Assembly (NCBI GenBank): GCA_027943245.1
Contig: JANDJZ010000150.1
Span: forward strand, 34,218-98,217
Direction: 5' to 3'
DNA length: 64,000 bases
Origin: Acanthamoeba sp. SK_2022b
Taxonomy: Eukaryota > Discosea > Longamoebia > Acanthamoebidae
The position numbers and the translations under genes were made by a program. The number at the start of each line of letters is the position of its first letter. Within the stretch, counting starts at the first letter, position 1. Below, one piece after another: positions 55,283-64,000 of the stretch. The notes below the pieces were generated by a model that had not been told where the DNA came from, did not search any database, and worked only from the letters and a program-made list of their open reading frames with translations.

Positions 55283-56252
55283 TCAGGCCTGGCGCCAATT
55301 ATTGGGGGGGGAGGTGGGCGTGGGCGTGGGCGCTGGCTGTGCCTGTCCGCTGTAGGAGCTGACGTTGTCGAATCGGCATAGCTGCCACCTGCTCAGGTGA
55401 GGCAGGTCCACCCGCTCGAAACCATCCTTGACGTATGCTCGCTCGCCCTCTTGGATGTAGCCCTCCACCGCCACCTCTTCGTCATTGTCGTCATCCTCTT
55501 CTCCGTCGTCATCCTCAGAGTCGAGCTTGCGGTAGCCCCACGTGCGCAGGGGGTCACCGTTCAACCCATCTCCGGTGTGGCCGATGAGGATGTATTCCTC
55601 AACACTGGCCTGTACGTCAGCGTCAGCTCTGTGTCCATGCGTAGCAACACGCAAGCACGCCAACACTCAACAGCCGCTCGCACCTTGCTCCGGAAGTCGG
55701 CGGTCCAGTCGGCGCCAAAGGGCATCCACGCACACAGCACGACGGCGTAGTCGACCTCGCTGTGGAGCGCCTCCCGGAAGTCGGCATCGCGCACCACACC
55801 GGGGAAGAGGCGCTCCATCGGACGCTCCGAGTTGTCCACGGCATCGATCACGATGGCACTGTTACCCACGCCCTGTGTGTGCCCGAGGTGTGAGGTTGCC
55901 CGCAAGAGGCCACCGGAGAATGGGCAGCTACCAAACGGGCCAGTGCTTGCCTCAGGCCGAAGGTGAGCTTGCCCGTGCCGGCCCCCGCCTCCAGCACGCG
56001 TAGCGGTTCGGCAGATGCGGCGTAGTGCTGCTTTCGCTCGATGAGGTAGCGAGCCAGTGCATCGATGTAGTCCTGGTTCCAGCATTCGTAGACGGGGAAG
56101 TCTTGGTTATAGCAGTGGGCCCTCCACGCCTCCTGCCTTTCCCTCCTTACCACCTCCGAGGCACCCGGCGGTGCAATGAAAGCCTCGAGCAGCTCCGCGT
56201 AGCTCGGGAATCGGCGCAAATCACTCGCGATCTCTCCGCTAGCCTCCTTCAT
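55283..56252 (-). CDS. Methyltransferase-like protein
   Basis: ATG 56250-56252 (MKEASGEIASDLRRFPSYAE), one intron around 55860-55930, stop TGA 55283-55285. After a helical N-terminus (FVCECWNQDY-like region, YIDALARYLIERKQHYAASA) comes motif I, RVLEAGAGTGKLTFGLRQAL. Following exons carry SAIVIDAVDNSERPMERLFP, RDADFREALHSEVDYAVVLC and AWMPFGADWTADFRSK, which look like the post-I acidic loop and motif II. An acidic low-complexity stretch (DSEDDDGEEDDDNDEEV) and a Pro/Thr tail follow. The fold fits a class I SAM methyltransferase that lacks obvious catalytic-subtype motifs. The target is unknown, and the C-terminal half is unusual. Confidence 0.65.
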
Positions 56253-56316
56253 GTTGCCACTTAAAAATATAATTATTATCATTATTTTATTCCGTGTCTC
56301 CTCTCCGTTCCGTGGG

Positions 56317-56941
56317 TTACGGAGCGTAGGCCGGAAAGGCGACGTCCAGCTCAGTTTCACCACCCCTGCTGTTGCCGTCGCTCGCCGGACGAGCGAAAGA
56401 TGCTACTGAGAGACCGAAGGGGAGGAGCGCTTCCTCCTGTTCCTCGTCCACGCCATCGTCTTCCTCATCTTCCTCGTAGTAGTCCTCCTCATCTTCTTCC
56501 TCCTCATCGCTTTCGTCCTCGTGGCGCTCGTCCATGGGTTTGTGGCTGCCCTCGGTCGACTGCTCGTCGCCGTTGCTCGTGAACGAGATGCCAAAGGGAA
56601 GGATGGCCGCGGAGCTCTGCGAATCGTCGCCATCTGTAGTCGTGGGCGTGGGCAGGACGATGCCCATGGCCTCGGCCTCCTCCTTCTCCTTCCTTTTCCG
56701 TTCCTCCTCCTCCTTCTCTGCCTTCTCCTTCTCGAAATGAGCGAGAGCTTCCTCGCGGCTGACGCTGTGCGAGAAGCGGCATTCCTCGTCCGTGTGCTGG
56801 CACTTGGAGTAAAGGTAGTAGAACTTGCACGGCACCGCCTTGAGGTCGTGCGAGAACAGGCAATCGTCGCCCTTCAAGCATAGCCCTGCGCGCGCATACA
56901 ACATCCACACAGGCGTTGTTAGTCATTGCTCGCCCACAGAC

Positions 56942-56993
<52 letters not shown>

Positions 56994-59316
56994 CACATAT
57001 GCGCTGTGGGACACGCGTACCGGTCCTGAAGAAGCGACAGAGCTCGGACTTCTTGATGGGCACGGCGTCGTGGGAGAATGTGCAGTCGTCACGCTTACAC
57101 GTGCCGTTGAGGAAGAACTTGCATACCACCTTGGGCTTCTCGGCCCGCCTTCGCGCGTCCCGCTGCCGTCGCTCCTCCCTCTGCTCGCGCTTGCCGGCGT
57201 TCGAACCGGTGCGTCGCCGCCGCTTACGCTCGCCGCCATCGGCCCCGAAGTCGGTCGGCTTGCGCTTGGGCCTCGGCAGGAGCCCTCCGCTGTCAGCAGG
57301 CGAAGGGAGAGAGGCATCGGCATCGAGGGCGTGGACGAGCCTGAGCAATGGCCGCGCGCGTTCCTCTTCCATGCGCTGGCGCTCGGCATCCGCCTGGCTT
57401 TGCATCTGCTTCTCCGTGTCGGCCACCTGCATCCGCTCGAGCTGCTGCTGCCTCCTGCGCGCCTGTTCGTGCTGGCTCTTCTGTCGCTTGGCTTGGGCCC
57501 TGGCCCGCCTCTCATGCTCCTTACGCTCGGCCTCGCGCTTACGCTTGGCATCTCGCTTGGTCTTGTTCCGTAGCCGCTTCCGTTCATCGACCGGTGCCCC
57601 TGAGACGGAGTCGTCACGCCCGTGGACATGGTCGTGGCCGTGGTCATGGTGGTGATCGCTGTCTTGCGTGGCGTCATGGCTCGGGACAGGAGATACAGGC
57701 AACGAGCTCAGGGAGGTAGGCGGTCCCGAGCTGGCCAACCGTGGCGGTCGAGGCGGCCAGACCGGTGTCGAGCTCGTGATCGAGGCCTCTGCAATAGCAG
57801 AGGCCAGCGGATAGCCAGATGGTTTCGCGGTGGCCGTGTCCACGGCAGCGGGACGAAGCACGGGCGGGCGCGGTGGCCACTCCTTCGCTGCGGTCGATGC
57901 TGGAGCCGGTGCCTCTACCGGTGTCTCGGCTATGGCGCCCACTGTGGCGCCGGCTTGGAGTCGAGGCGGCGGCGGCGGCCATCTGTGCGTAGTCGGCGCA
58001 GTGGACGCGGCAACGCCCGGTTCATTGTTGTTGGATGTGGCGGGTCCAGCGTGCACGGCGGGAAGAGTAGTAGGGATCGAGAGCGGAGGTGGTCGTGGCA
58101 GCAGAGGACCAGAAGTAGGGGCACGCGGGGAAGGAGTGCGAGGAGAGGAGGCAGAAGATATCAAGGCAAGTGGTGGCGAAGTGGGCAGGCGAGGAGGCGG
58201 AGGCGGAGCCCAGTGAAGTCGACGCACCACTTGGGTCGGCCCGCTCGATTCGGGCAGGGTCGGAGTCTTCACACCAGCGCTCGCCCGTGTGACCACCGCA
58301 GAGGTCGCTTTAGGCATGGCCGCCACGTCGCCCTCCCCGATGCGCGGTGGTGCTGGAGGCCAACTCGGTGGGCCCTTCCTCGTCTGCGGCTCCCCATTTG
58401 CGAGCTTGGTGGCAGCGGATAGGCGCGGCGGGGCTGGTGGCCACTGGGGCGGCAACGGGCCCAACGTCTCCACTTTCGCGTTCGTGGCTTCGGCTGGCCC
58501 TCTGTGATCGCTGGGTAACAATGGCCGTGCCCGCTGGTGGCCTGCCTCGCCGACGTGGGTCTTGGTTGGTGACTTGGCAGTTGCTGGGGAGGCACTGGCC
58601 GCGTTCAGGCGCGGTGGGGTTGGCGGCCATGCTGCTTGTGAAGACGGAGCACTTGTGTGATTTGGCTGCGAAGGCAGTGGTGCCGGTTGCGTCCCCACAG
58701 CGGTTGGCGTGGCGATGATCTTTTGCTCTGTGGGCGTGCGTGCCGTGGCCGCTTGCCGTGGTGTCTTGGCCTGCGGAGTGGTGGCTCGACCTGTTACCGA
58801 TGCTCCTGCGAATCTCCCCGAAGAAGACGCGTTGGCGGCAGCAGAGTTGGAAAGCCGCGGTGGCGCAGGCGGCCACGTCGGTCGCGATTGTTGCTCGACC
58901 AGCGGTGTTGACTTGCTGCTGGTGGTTGTCGTTGTCATCGCTGGTGCCGGTGGTGCCTTCCTTGGCGTGACGTTGCCTCCCGCATTCGTATCCCTACTGC
59001 CAGTTGTAGTGACTGAGAGGGATGGCATCTGGACTGGAGGCGTGCTCGGAAGCCGTGGCGGAGCTGACGGCCATGCCGGCCGCGACGAGGGAACAGGCGG
59101 CGGTGCACGCGCAGTGGATGCGCTGATGCGTGGCGGGACAGGAGGGAAACCAGACGTCGCGGCTATGGGCAAAGATGCAGGAGGGTCCGGAACCGAGATT
59201 AAGGCGGGCGGCGGAGGGAAGGCACCTGGCGTTGCTAATGGATAGGCGGCGGGTGTAGAACTTGCCACGAGGGGCTGTACTGGCAGTCGAGGCGGAGTCG
59301 GCAACAGCGTCTTCAT
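56317..59316 (-). CDS. Triple CCCH zinc-finger protein, ZC3H4/Suppressor-of-sable-like, with WPPxPPRL repeats
   Basis: ATG 59314-59316 (MKTLLPTPPRLPVQPLVASS), one intron (about 56885-57020) containing a CA tract, stop TAA 56317-56319. The first 500 residues are Pro/Thr/Ala-rich with about ten W/F-P-P-x-P-P-R-L boxes. A basic Arg/Lys/Glu helix (NKTKRDAKRKREAERKEHER...) and RPKRKPTDFG lead to three fingers: CKFFLNGTCKRDDCTFSH, CRFFRTG joined over the intron to LCLKGDDCLFSH, and CKFYYLYSKCQHTDEECRFS H. Spacing and the PCKFY...CRFSH third finger followed by S.EEALAHFEK match ZC3H4/ZC3H6/ZC3H8 and fly Su(s), which restrain unproductive transcription. An acidic C-terminus (DESDEEEEDEEDYYEEDEED) and LPFG motifs end the protein. 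Nuclear RNA binding is likely. Confidence 0.85.
56943..56990. repeat. Intronic (CA)n microsatellite
   Basis: About 48 bp of CA repeats inside the single intron of the CCCH gene; the intron splits the second zinc finger. Confidence 0.95.
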
Positions 59317-59466
59317 CTATTTGCCTCAGCCTCCGAGAGCAGAGCTTTGTGTGTGCTGAACATTTCCTCACATTTTCTGTTCTTCCACATTTCTCGTATC
59401 AAAAGAATTATAATTTATATTTTCCCTGGCCTCTCCCAGTTATCACTTTGCTGGTGCTGGCAACAG
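59317..59466. promoter_or_regulatory. Compact divergent promoter, CCCH protein / dymeclin
   Basis: Only 150 bp separate the two head-to-head start codons, so the promoters must overlap. The strand-asymmetric, T-rich segment around 59385-59425 lies here. No individual element is identified. Confidence 0.5.
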
Positions 59467-62400
59467 ATGGGCGCGAGTTCTTCTACGGCGACGGCCGCCC
59501 TAGAGCAACAACTGGAGCAACTCACAGCCGATGTCAAATTCGCTTCGGATGGGGATGACGCCTGGCGGCGGCTCTTTCGCACGATTCAACAGCTGCCCCA
59601 GAAGCCACACTTGCGCTCGAGTGACGTTGAGCAGACCACCCAAGCGCTGTGTCTTCGCATGAGTACCCGCCCGCAACCCTGTCCTTCGGTTGATTTAGAT
59701 TTATTTTCGTTTTCATTAATCACAACAATTAATAAAAAATAATAAATAAAATCACACAGCTGCCAACAACCCCAAGACGAAGAACTTCCACGAGTTGGTC
59801 AAGTTTGTCGTGCGGCTGCTGGGCAAGGTACAGCAGCACGACGGTTCAGGCGAGACCACCGCAGTCGATGGCCCACCGGTGGAGGAGGACCCCACGACGC
59901 TCCTCAACGGGCTCTACCTCGTGCGCGTGTTCGTGAAGCATCTCATCGAAACGACCGACGCCCGAGAGCTGCTCGAGCATCTGCAGAGCGATAGCGAGGA
60001 TGGTATGCTGCCTGTCTCGCTGATTGTTTGCTTTTGGAGGCCACGTTAATTGACCGGGCTGCCCAGCAGGGTCCACGACGGCACGGACGGGGACGGCGAC
60101 CCTGTTAGTCGGCGCTCTCATGGACTACTGCTCACAACAGCCGGTCGGGTAATGGCCGCCCTCCGCCACCTCTCATCGCGAGCATCAACCCAGATCTGAT
60201 CAGTTTGCACACTCCTCCTGCAGGCCTGACGTCTACAGCACCTATAAGGAATCGTTGGAGCTGCTCCTGGTCCTCATGTCCACGAGAATGTACCGATCCT
60301 TTGTCACAGGTGCGTCTCTCACCCTTTCTATGCGCCAACCACCGTCGTCGTTGCCGCTCATCATCATCGTCCTTATCATTATCGAATTGGCATGTGGTTG
60401 TGGGCAACGAGCCAGCAGCGGAGGAGGGGGACCACCCGTTTCTCGATGCTTGCATGCGGTATCGTCAGCCCAACAGATTTTCCAACGCCATGCTCCTCAA
60501 CTACATTGCCTGCCGCAACGAGTCCACTCAGTCGACGGCCGCCACCGCCACCCTTCTTTCTCCTCAACTTGCTACTCTCTCCACATCAACAGCAGCATGT
60601 ACGCCACACTGCCTCTCTCCCCCATAGCTATGTGTTTCGTGCTCACCTCTGGCCTTCTTGCGCGCAGCTGGCATGCTGTCCCGGTGGGGCTGGTACTCTA
60701 TCTTTTCCAGTCAGCCTAGCGATTCGGTGAGCGCAAGCGGCGGCCAAGGTGCGCAGCTTCATGTTGTAAATAGGAGCTCAAAGCATGAGCTTCGAAGACG
60801 CTGACACTGACGCCACTCGACGCAGCTGCCACGCGATCACTGAGCCAGCTGTCGCTGCTCGTGTTGCTGGGTCTCGCCATCCACACCACTCCCTCAGTCT
60901 ACTCCACCCTGCAGTCCAATCCCTTCCGGAAACAGCTCGCCACGTTTCGCGATCTTTACTGTACATATGAACTTCTCCTCTATGGACATGCCGTTGTCCT
61001 CACATCACGTTGACACCCCAATGCCCAGACGAGAACGGGGAGGCCGAGGGGCGAGAGGAGGTCCAGGCCCAAGACGGCGCCTCTGGTTCGTCTGACGAGG
61101 GGGTCTCCCATTTTTGCCTGTCCTACAGCCAACTTTTTGACGCCCTTCCTATTGATCTCCGCGTACACGACTCCCCCCCCCCTCTCCCAACTCTGCACAA
61201 CACAAGAAACGGCGGCATGTCGAGCTCATTCGCGTTCACACGACAGGAGGACTCTTCGATAATGCTTTTGTATATGCTGATACATACCAACCAACAATTT
61301 CTCTCCTATCTTCTCGCCCGATCCGATATCGACTCTCTCGTACGCACGACTCGCCTTGCCTTTGCTTGCAAGCGCGAATTGGAGGCAGCAAGCTAACAAT
61401 GCAGTGTTGACCGCGTATTGTTGACACTTCTGCAGCTGCTGCCACTGATGGAGGCCCTCTATGGGCTGGAGGAACAGCGTCAGGAACAGCGCGCCTACAT
61501 GATGCTTGTCTGTCTAGTCATCATCACGCAGGACAAGCTCTTCAACCAAAACATCCACCATCTCGTACGCGGCGGTGTCCTCCTCACGCACTGGCTCCCT
61601 GTCTGCTCACCCGCGTTCGTGCCTGCTCAGGCATTGGGCGAGGTGACGTGGTATAAGGAGCGTTACATACGAGACATATCGTTGGGCAGCCTTCTGGTGG
61701 TGGTGCTCGTGCGAACAGTGCACATCACTCTCACCAAGCTTCGCGTAAGTGATTCGTTCCTCACCCCCATATTTCATCTGCTGCTGCTGCTGCTGACGCC
61801 TGACGCGCGCACGCATGTTGGGGCCAACAGGATTCCTATCTGCCGGTCCACTGTCTAGCGGCGTTGGGCAACATGTCCATGTACCTCAACAACCTGCACC
61901 CGTACGCAGCCCACCGCTTGATCAAGCTTTTCGAAATGTACTCGCGGCGACTCAGCTCGCTCCAACGCCGCCTCCACAAAGGTGCCCTCCTTGCCGTGTT
62001 GACTGCAAATTTGATTTGAAATCGTGCTTGTGGGTGGGCCGCTAACCAGGTTGGGTGTGTTATGTGGAATAATGAAGAAGAGGACACTTCTGCCACTTCG
62101 CAACAGACGTCGTTGACGCGCTCGGCATCATTCCTCTTGCTTCCCGTTGGCGAAAACGAGGTTAAGGTGGGCTCGCCCCTCCCCTCGCCTCTCCTTACCG
62201 AGTCCGCCAACGAAACTCTAACGCAAACGCGCTGGGGGGGGGCTGACCGACAACTGTCAGGCCGCCTTGGCCAATACGGAGTCGTGCCTGGAGGTGGTCC
62301 TGGAGATCCTCAACTCGTGTCTGACCAACGCTCTTCGGGCCAATCCGCAGCTCTCCTACGCCCTGCTTCACGACAAGGCGCTCTTTCTGCCCTACATGCA

Positions 62401-62799
62401 GCACCCGCGCTTCTCCCACCTGCTGCACAACATTCAGGTCAGTCTTCCGGACACACGTAAAGCGCAGCAACCTAGAGAGATGTGCGTGACACCGTGATCG
62501 TCATTGTGCAGGCGGTGCTGGACCACTTTCAGTACCTGTTGGCGCAGGCCGACATCACCGAGTGGACGACAGAGGCTATCCTCGAGGTCATCCAGCGCGG
62601 TTCGCTGACGTGGCAGTCGCGCGAGTACCCGCTGCAGTTCACCTACGAGGAGGAGGAGAACGCGCACCACTTCTTCGCGCCCTTCCTGTGGAACACCATA
62701 CGTCAGTGCACCGCCGACTTCAACTGGAACCTCGCCAACATGCAGCTCGTCGTCGCCCGATCCCCGACCGCCGACGGCTCCACGCCACCAACCGTCTGA
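59467..62799 (+). CDS. DYM: Dymeclin
   Basis: ATG 59467 (MGASSSTATAALEQQLEQLT), stop TGA 62797-62799. MGASSS is an N-myristoylation signal, as in animal dymeclin (MGxxSS). Exons give NNPKTKNFHELVKFVVRLLG, TTLLNGLYLVRVFVKHLIET, ESLELLLVLMSTRMYRSFVT, PNRFSNAMLLNYIACRNEST, SLSQLSLLVLLGLAIHTTPS, NPFRKQLATFRDL, VLLTLLQLLPLMEALYGLEE, YMMLVCLVIITQDKLFNQNI, EVTWYKERYIRDISLGSLLV, HCLAALGNMSMYLNNLHPYA, LEVVLEILNSCLTNALRANP and WNTIRQCTADFNWNLANMQL. ITW+.ER...EISLGSLL..V..RT and CLAALANMS..L..LH.YA are hallmarks of dymeclin. The protein cycles between Golgi and cytosol and is needed for Golgi organisation. Exons 4-6 (about 60180-61140) are the least certain. Confidence 0.93.
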
Positions 62800-62967
62800 G
62801 GTCTCGCTGGAATGCATTTCACTTTGTGCACCTATGCAACCGACCACAGGTGTGCACCTGCCTATCACGTCGTTCTAAATTGAGGCGTCATATTTGTTTT
62901 CCTTTTTTAAAAAAGAAACAAAATCAAGTATTTTCTTTTATTTACATATTGCACGGCGAGGAGGAAC

Positions 62968-63927
62968 CTACGTAGGCTTATAATAGATCGGTGTGGGGGT
63001 AGGGAAGGCCCGAATGGGGAACGGACAGGCGAGCTGCCCCTCGCCACAGCCGCTGGGGCTGTGCATCCGCGATGGGGAAGGCAGCGGAGAAGAGGAAGCA
63101 GCCTCACCGCAATCCAGACCAGTGCTGACGGGCTGCGGAGACGAAACAGGACCCGGCGAGGACGTGCACGTGATCGGGAAGTGGTGTTGGTGGGCAACGT
63201 GCTGAAAAAAGGCCTGATGGGGGCAGGTGGGCTGCTGGCGCGGCACACGGAGGTATGTCAGCGGCACTGGCGATGGTGGAACGAAGAACTCCCGAGGCAT
63301 ATACGCCAACGAGGACCCGGCCGGTCGTGCCCATGATGTTCCATGTGGGTCCACATGTGCGCCGCCGGGAGCGGCGGTCGCGTACGTTCGCGCCACCGGC
63401 AGCGCCGTCGGCGGAATCGAGGCCAACCGGGGGCGTCCCACGGGGGGATGGCCGTGTAGAGGACAGAGAGAGCCGGGAAAGAAAGGGTAGGGATAAGGCG
63501 AGTAAAGCAACGGTGGAGAAGCGACGTGTCCAGTCCGCGTAACGATCGGCGAGGTCGGGGCGCTTGTCCTCCCTTCTGACCATTTTGGGGCGGCTTGCAA
63601 CAAAGGAGACGGAAGGAGTTGTGGTGCTTCATCTTCGTCTTCACCGGGCAAACCTGAGGCATGAGACCTTGTCACCTTTTGGTCTGATGGCTCCATCTCT
63701 CGAAACTCGGCACAGTCTTCTGGACCGTTCCGCTTTGGCCGCTTCTTCGCAGGAGAGAGGGCTTGAGGCTCAAGCTCAGCTGCTATCCTCTTGCGCATGG
63801 CTTGGCTGGGATTGGGCTCAGGGCTGAAGGTGGCCTGCAGGCCAGCATGGTAGAGGTCATTGTGCGCCTCAAGCTGGGCCTCTTGCAGAAAAGGTAGCAG
63901 GGCAGACAGCTGGAGGGCTGATTCCAT
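62968..63927 (-). CDS. Pro/Ser-rich protein of unknown function
   Basis: A single 319-codon open frame, ATG 63925-63927 (MESALQLSALLPFLQEAQLE), stop TAG 62968-62970. An N-terminal amphipathic helix (ALLPFLQEAQLEAHNDLYHA) is followed by a basic LSPAKKRPKRNGPED segment that could be a nuclear localisation signal. The rest is low complexity, rich in Pro, Ser, His and Tyr (LYSPYPYPFFPGSLCPLHGH, HQHHFPITCTSSPGP), ending PTPIYYKPT. No known domain is recognised. The long intronless frame with an ATG and the composition argue for a real gene, perhaps a regulatory protein. It converges on dymeclin, 168 bp apart. Confidence 0.55.
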   Translation of the reverse strand: MESALQLSALLPFLQEAQLEAHNDLYHAGLQATFSPEPNPSQAMRKRIAAELEPQALSPAKKRPKRNGPEDCAEFREMEPSDQKVTRSHASGLPGEDEDEAPQLLPSPLLQAAPKWSEGRTSAPTSPIVTRTGHVASPPLLYSPYPYPFFPGSLCPLHGHPPVGRPRLASIPPTALPVARTYATAAPGGAHVDPHGTSWARPAGSSLAYMPREFFVPPSPVPLTYLRVPRQQPTCPHQAFFQHVAHQHHFPITCTSSPGPVSSPQPVSTGLDCGEAASSSPLPSPSRMHSPSGCGEGQLACPFPIRAFPTPTPIYYKPT

Positions 63928-64000
63928 GCTGAACAGAAGAAAAAGAGGGCACTGAACAAGGGGAGGCCTTGCGCCGAAAGGACCTTTTCTTCAGTGATCC

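Overview
The window reads as nuclear DNA of a free-living amoeba, most likely Acanthamoeba. It is GC-rich, genes are densely packed on both strands, and almost every gene is cut by short GT..AG introns (many donors begin gtac). Several proteins belong to families well known in Amoebozoa: an Arp2/3 ARPC1 subunit, a six-repeat gelsolin, a TKL-type receptor kinase and a Zn2Cys6 factor outside fungi. The species call is inference from protein content and gene architecture. CDS coordinates are genomic spans from ATG to stop including introns; exon joins were worked out by eye.

Left part (1-20000): a C78 peptidase of the ZUFSP/ZUP1 type (cut by the window edge), a cupin protein and a classical HDEL-tailed protein disulfide isomerase on the minus strand; then, on the plus strand, a Zn2Cys6-PAS regulator, a transmembrane receptor kinase, a second PDI with an HDDL tail, an XRCC1 repair scaffold and a tRNA-Ser(AGA) gene.

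20000-22700 is different: lower GC, intronless, full of broken frames, with a retropepsin-like relic. It looks like a decayed retroelement lying directly downstream of the tRNA gene.

Middle (22700-41600): a VanX-type D-Ala-D-Ala dipeptidase and a secreted SdrD-B-like protein (both bacterial in character), an MFS transporter, a mitochondrial-type EF-P with a long acidic tail, a Sel1-like protein, a coiled-coil protein, an O-GlcNAc-transferase/SPINDLY-like enzyme, an F-box/SPRY protein, an unknown protein, a membrane-anchored alkaline-phosphatase-fold protein that has lost its catalytic residues, and a SAM methyltransferase.

Right part (41900-64000): ARPC1, a coiled-coil type II membrane glycosyltransferase, cytochrome c heme lyase, gelsolin, 7-dehydrocholesterol reductase, another methyltransferase-like protein, a ZC3H4/Suppressor-of-sable-like CCCH protein with many WPPxPPRL motifs, dymeclin, and a proline-rich unknown.

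Most genes are ordinary housekeeping genes that do not form a pathway together. Loose themes are ER/Golgi function (two PDIs, sterol reductase, glycosyltransferase, dymeclin), actin (ARPC1, gelsolin) and mitochondria (EF-P, heme lyase). Several neighbours are divergent pairs with 150-460 bp between start codons, which probably share promoter space. The most unusual items are the catalytically dead alkaline phosphatase, the repeat-rich XRCC1 linker, the tRNA-adjacent element relic, the acidic tail on EF-P and the WPPxPPRL array.
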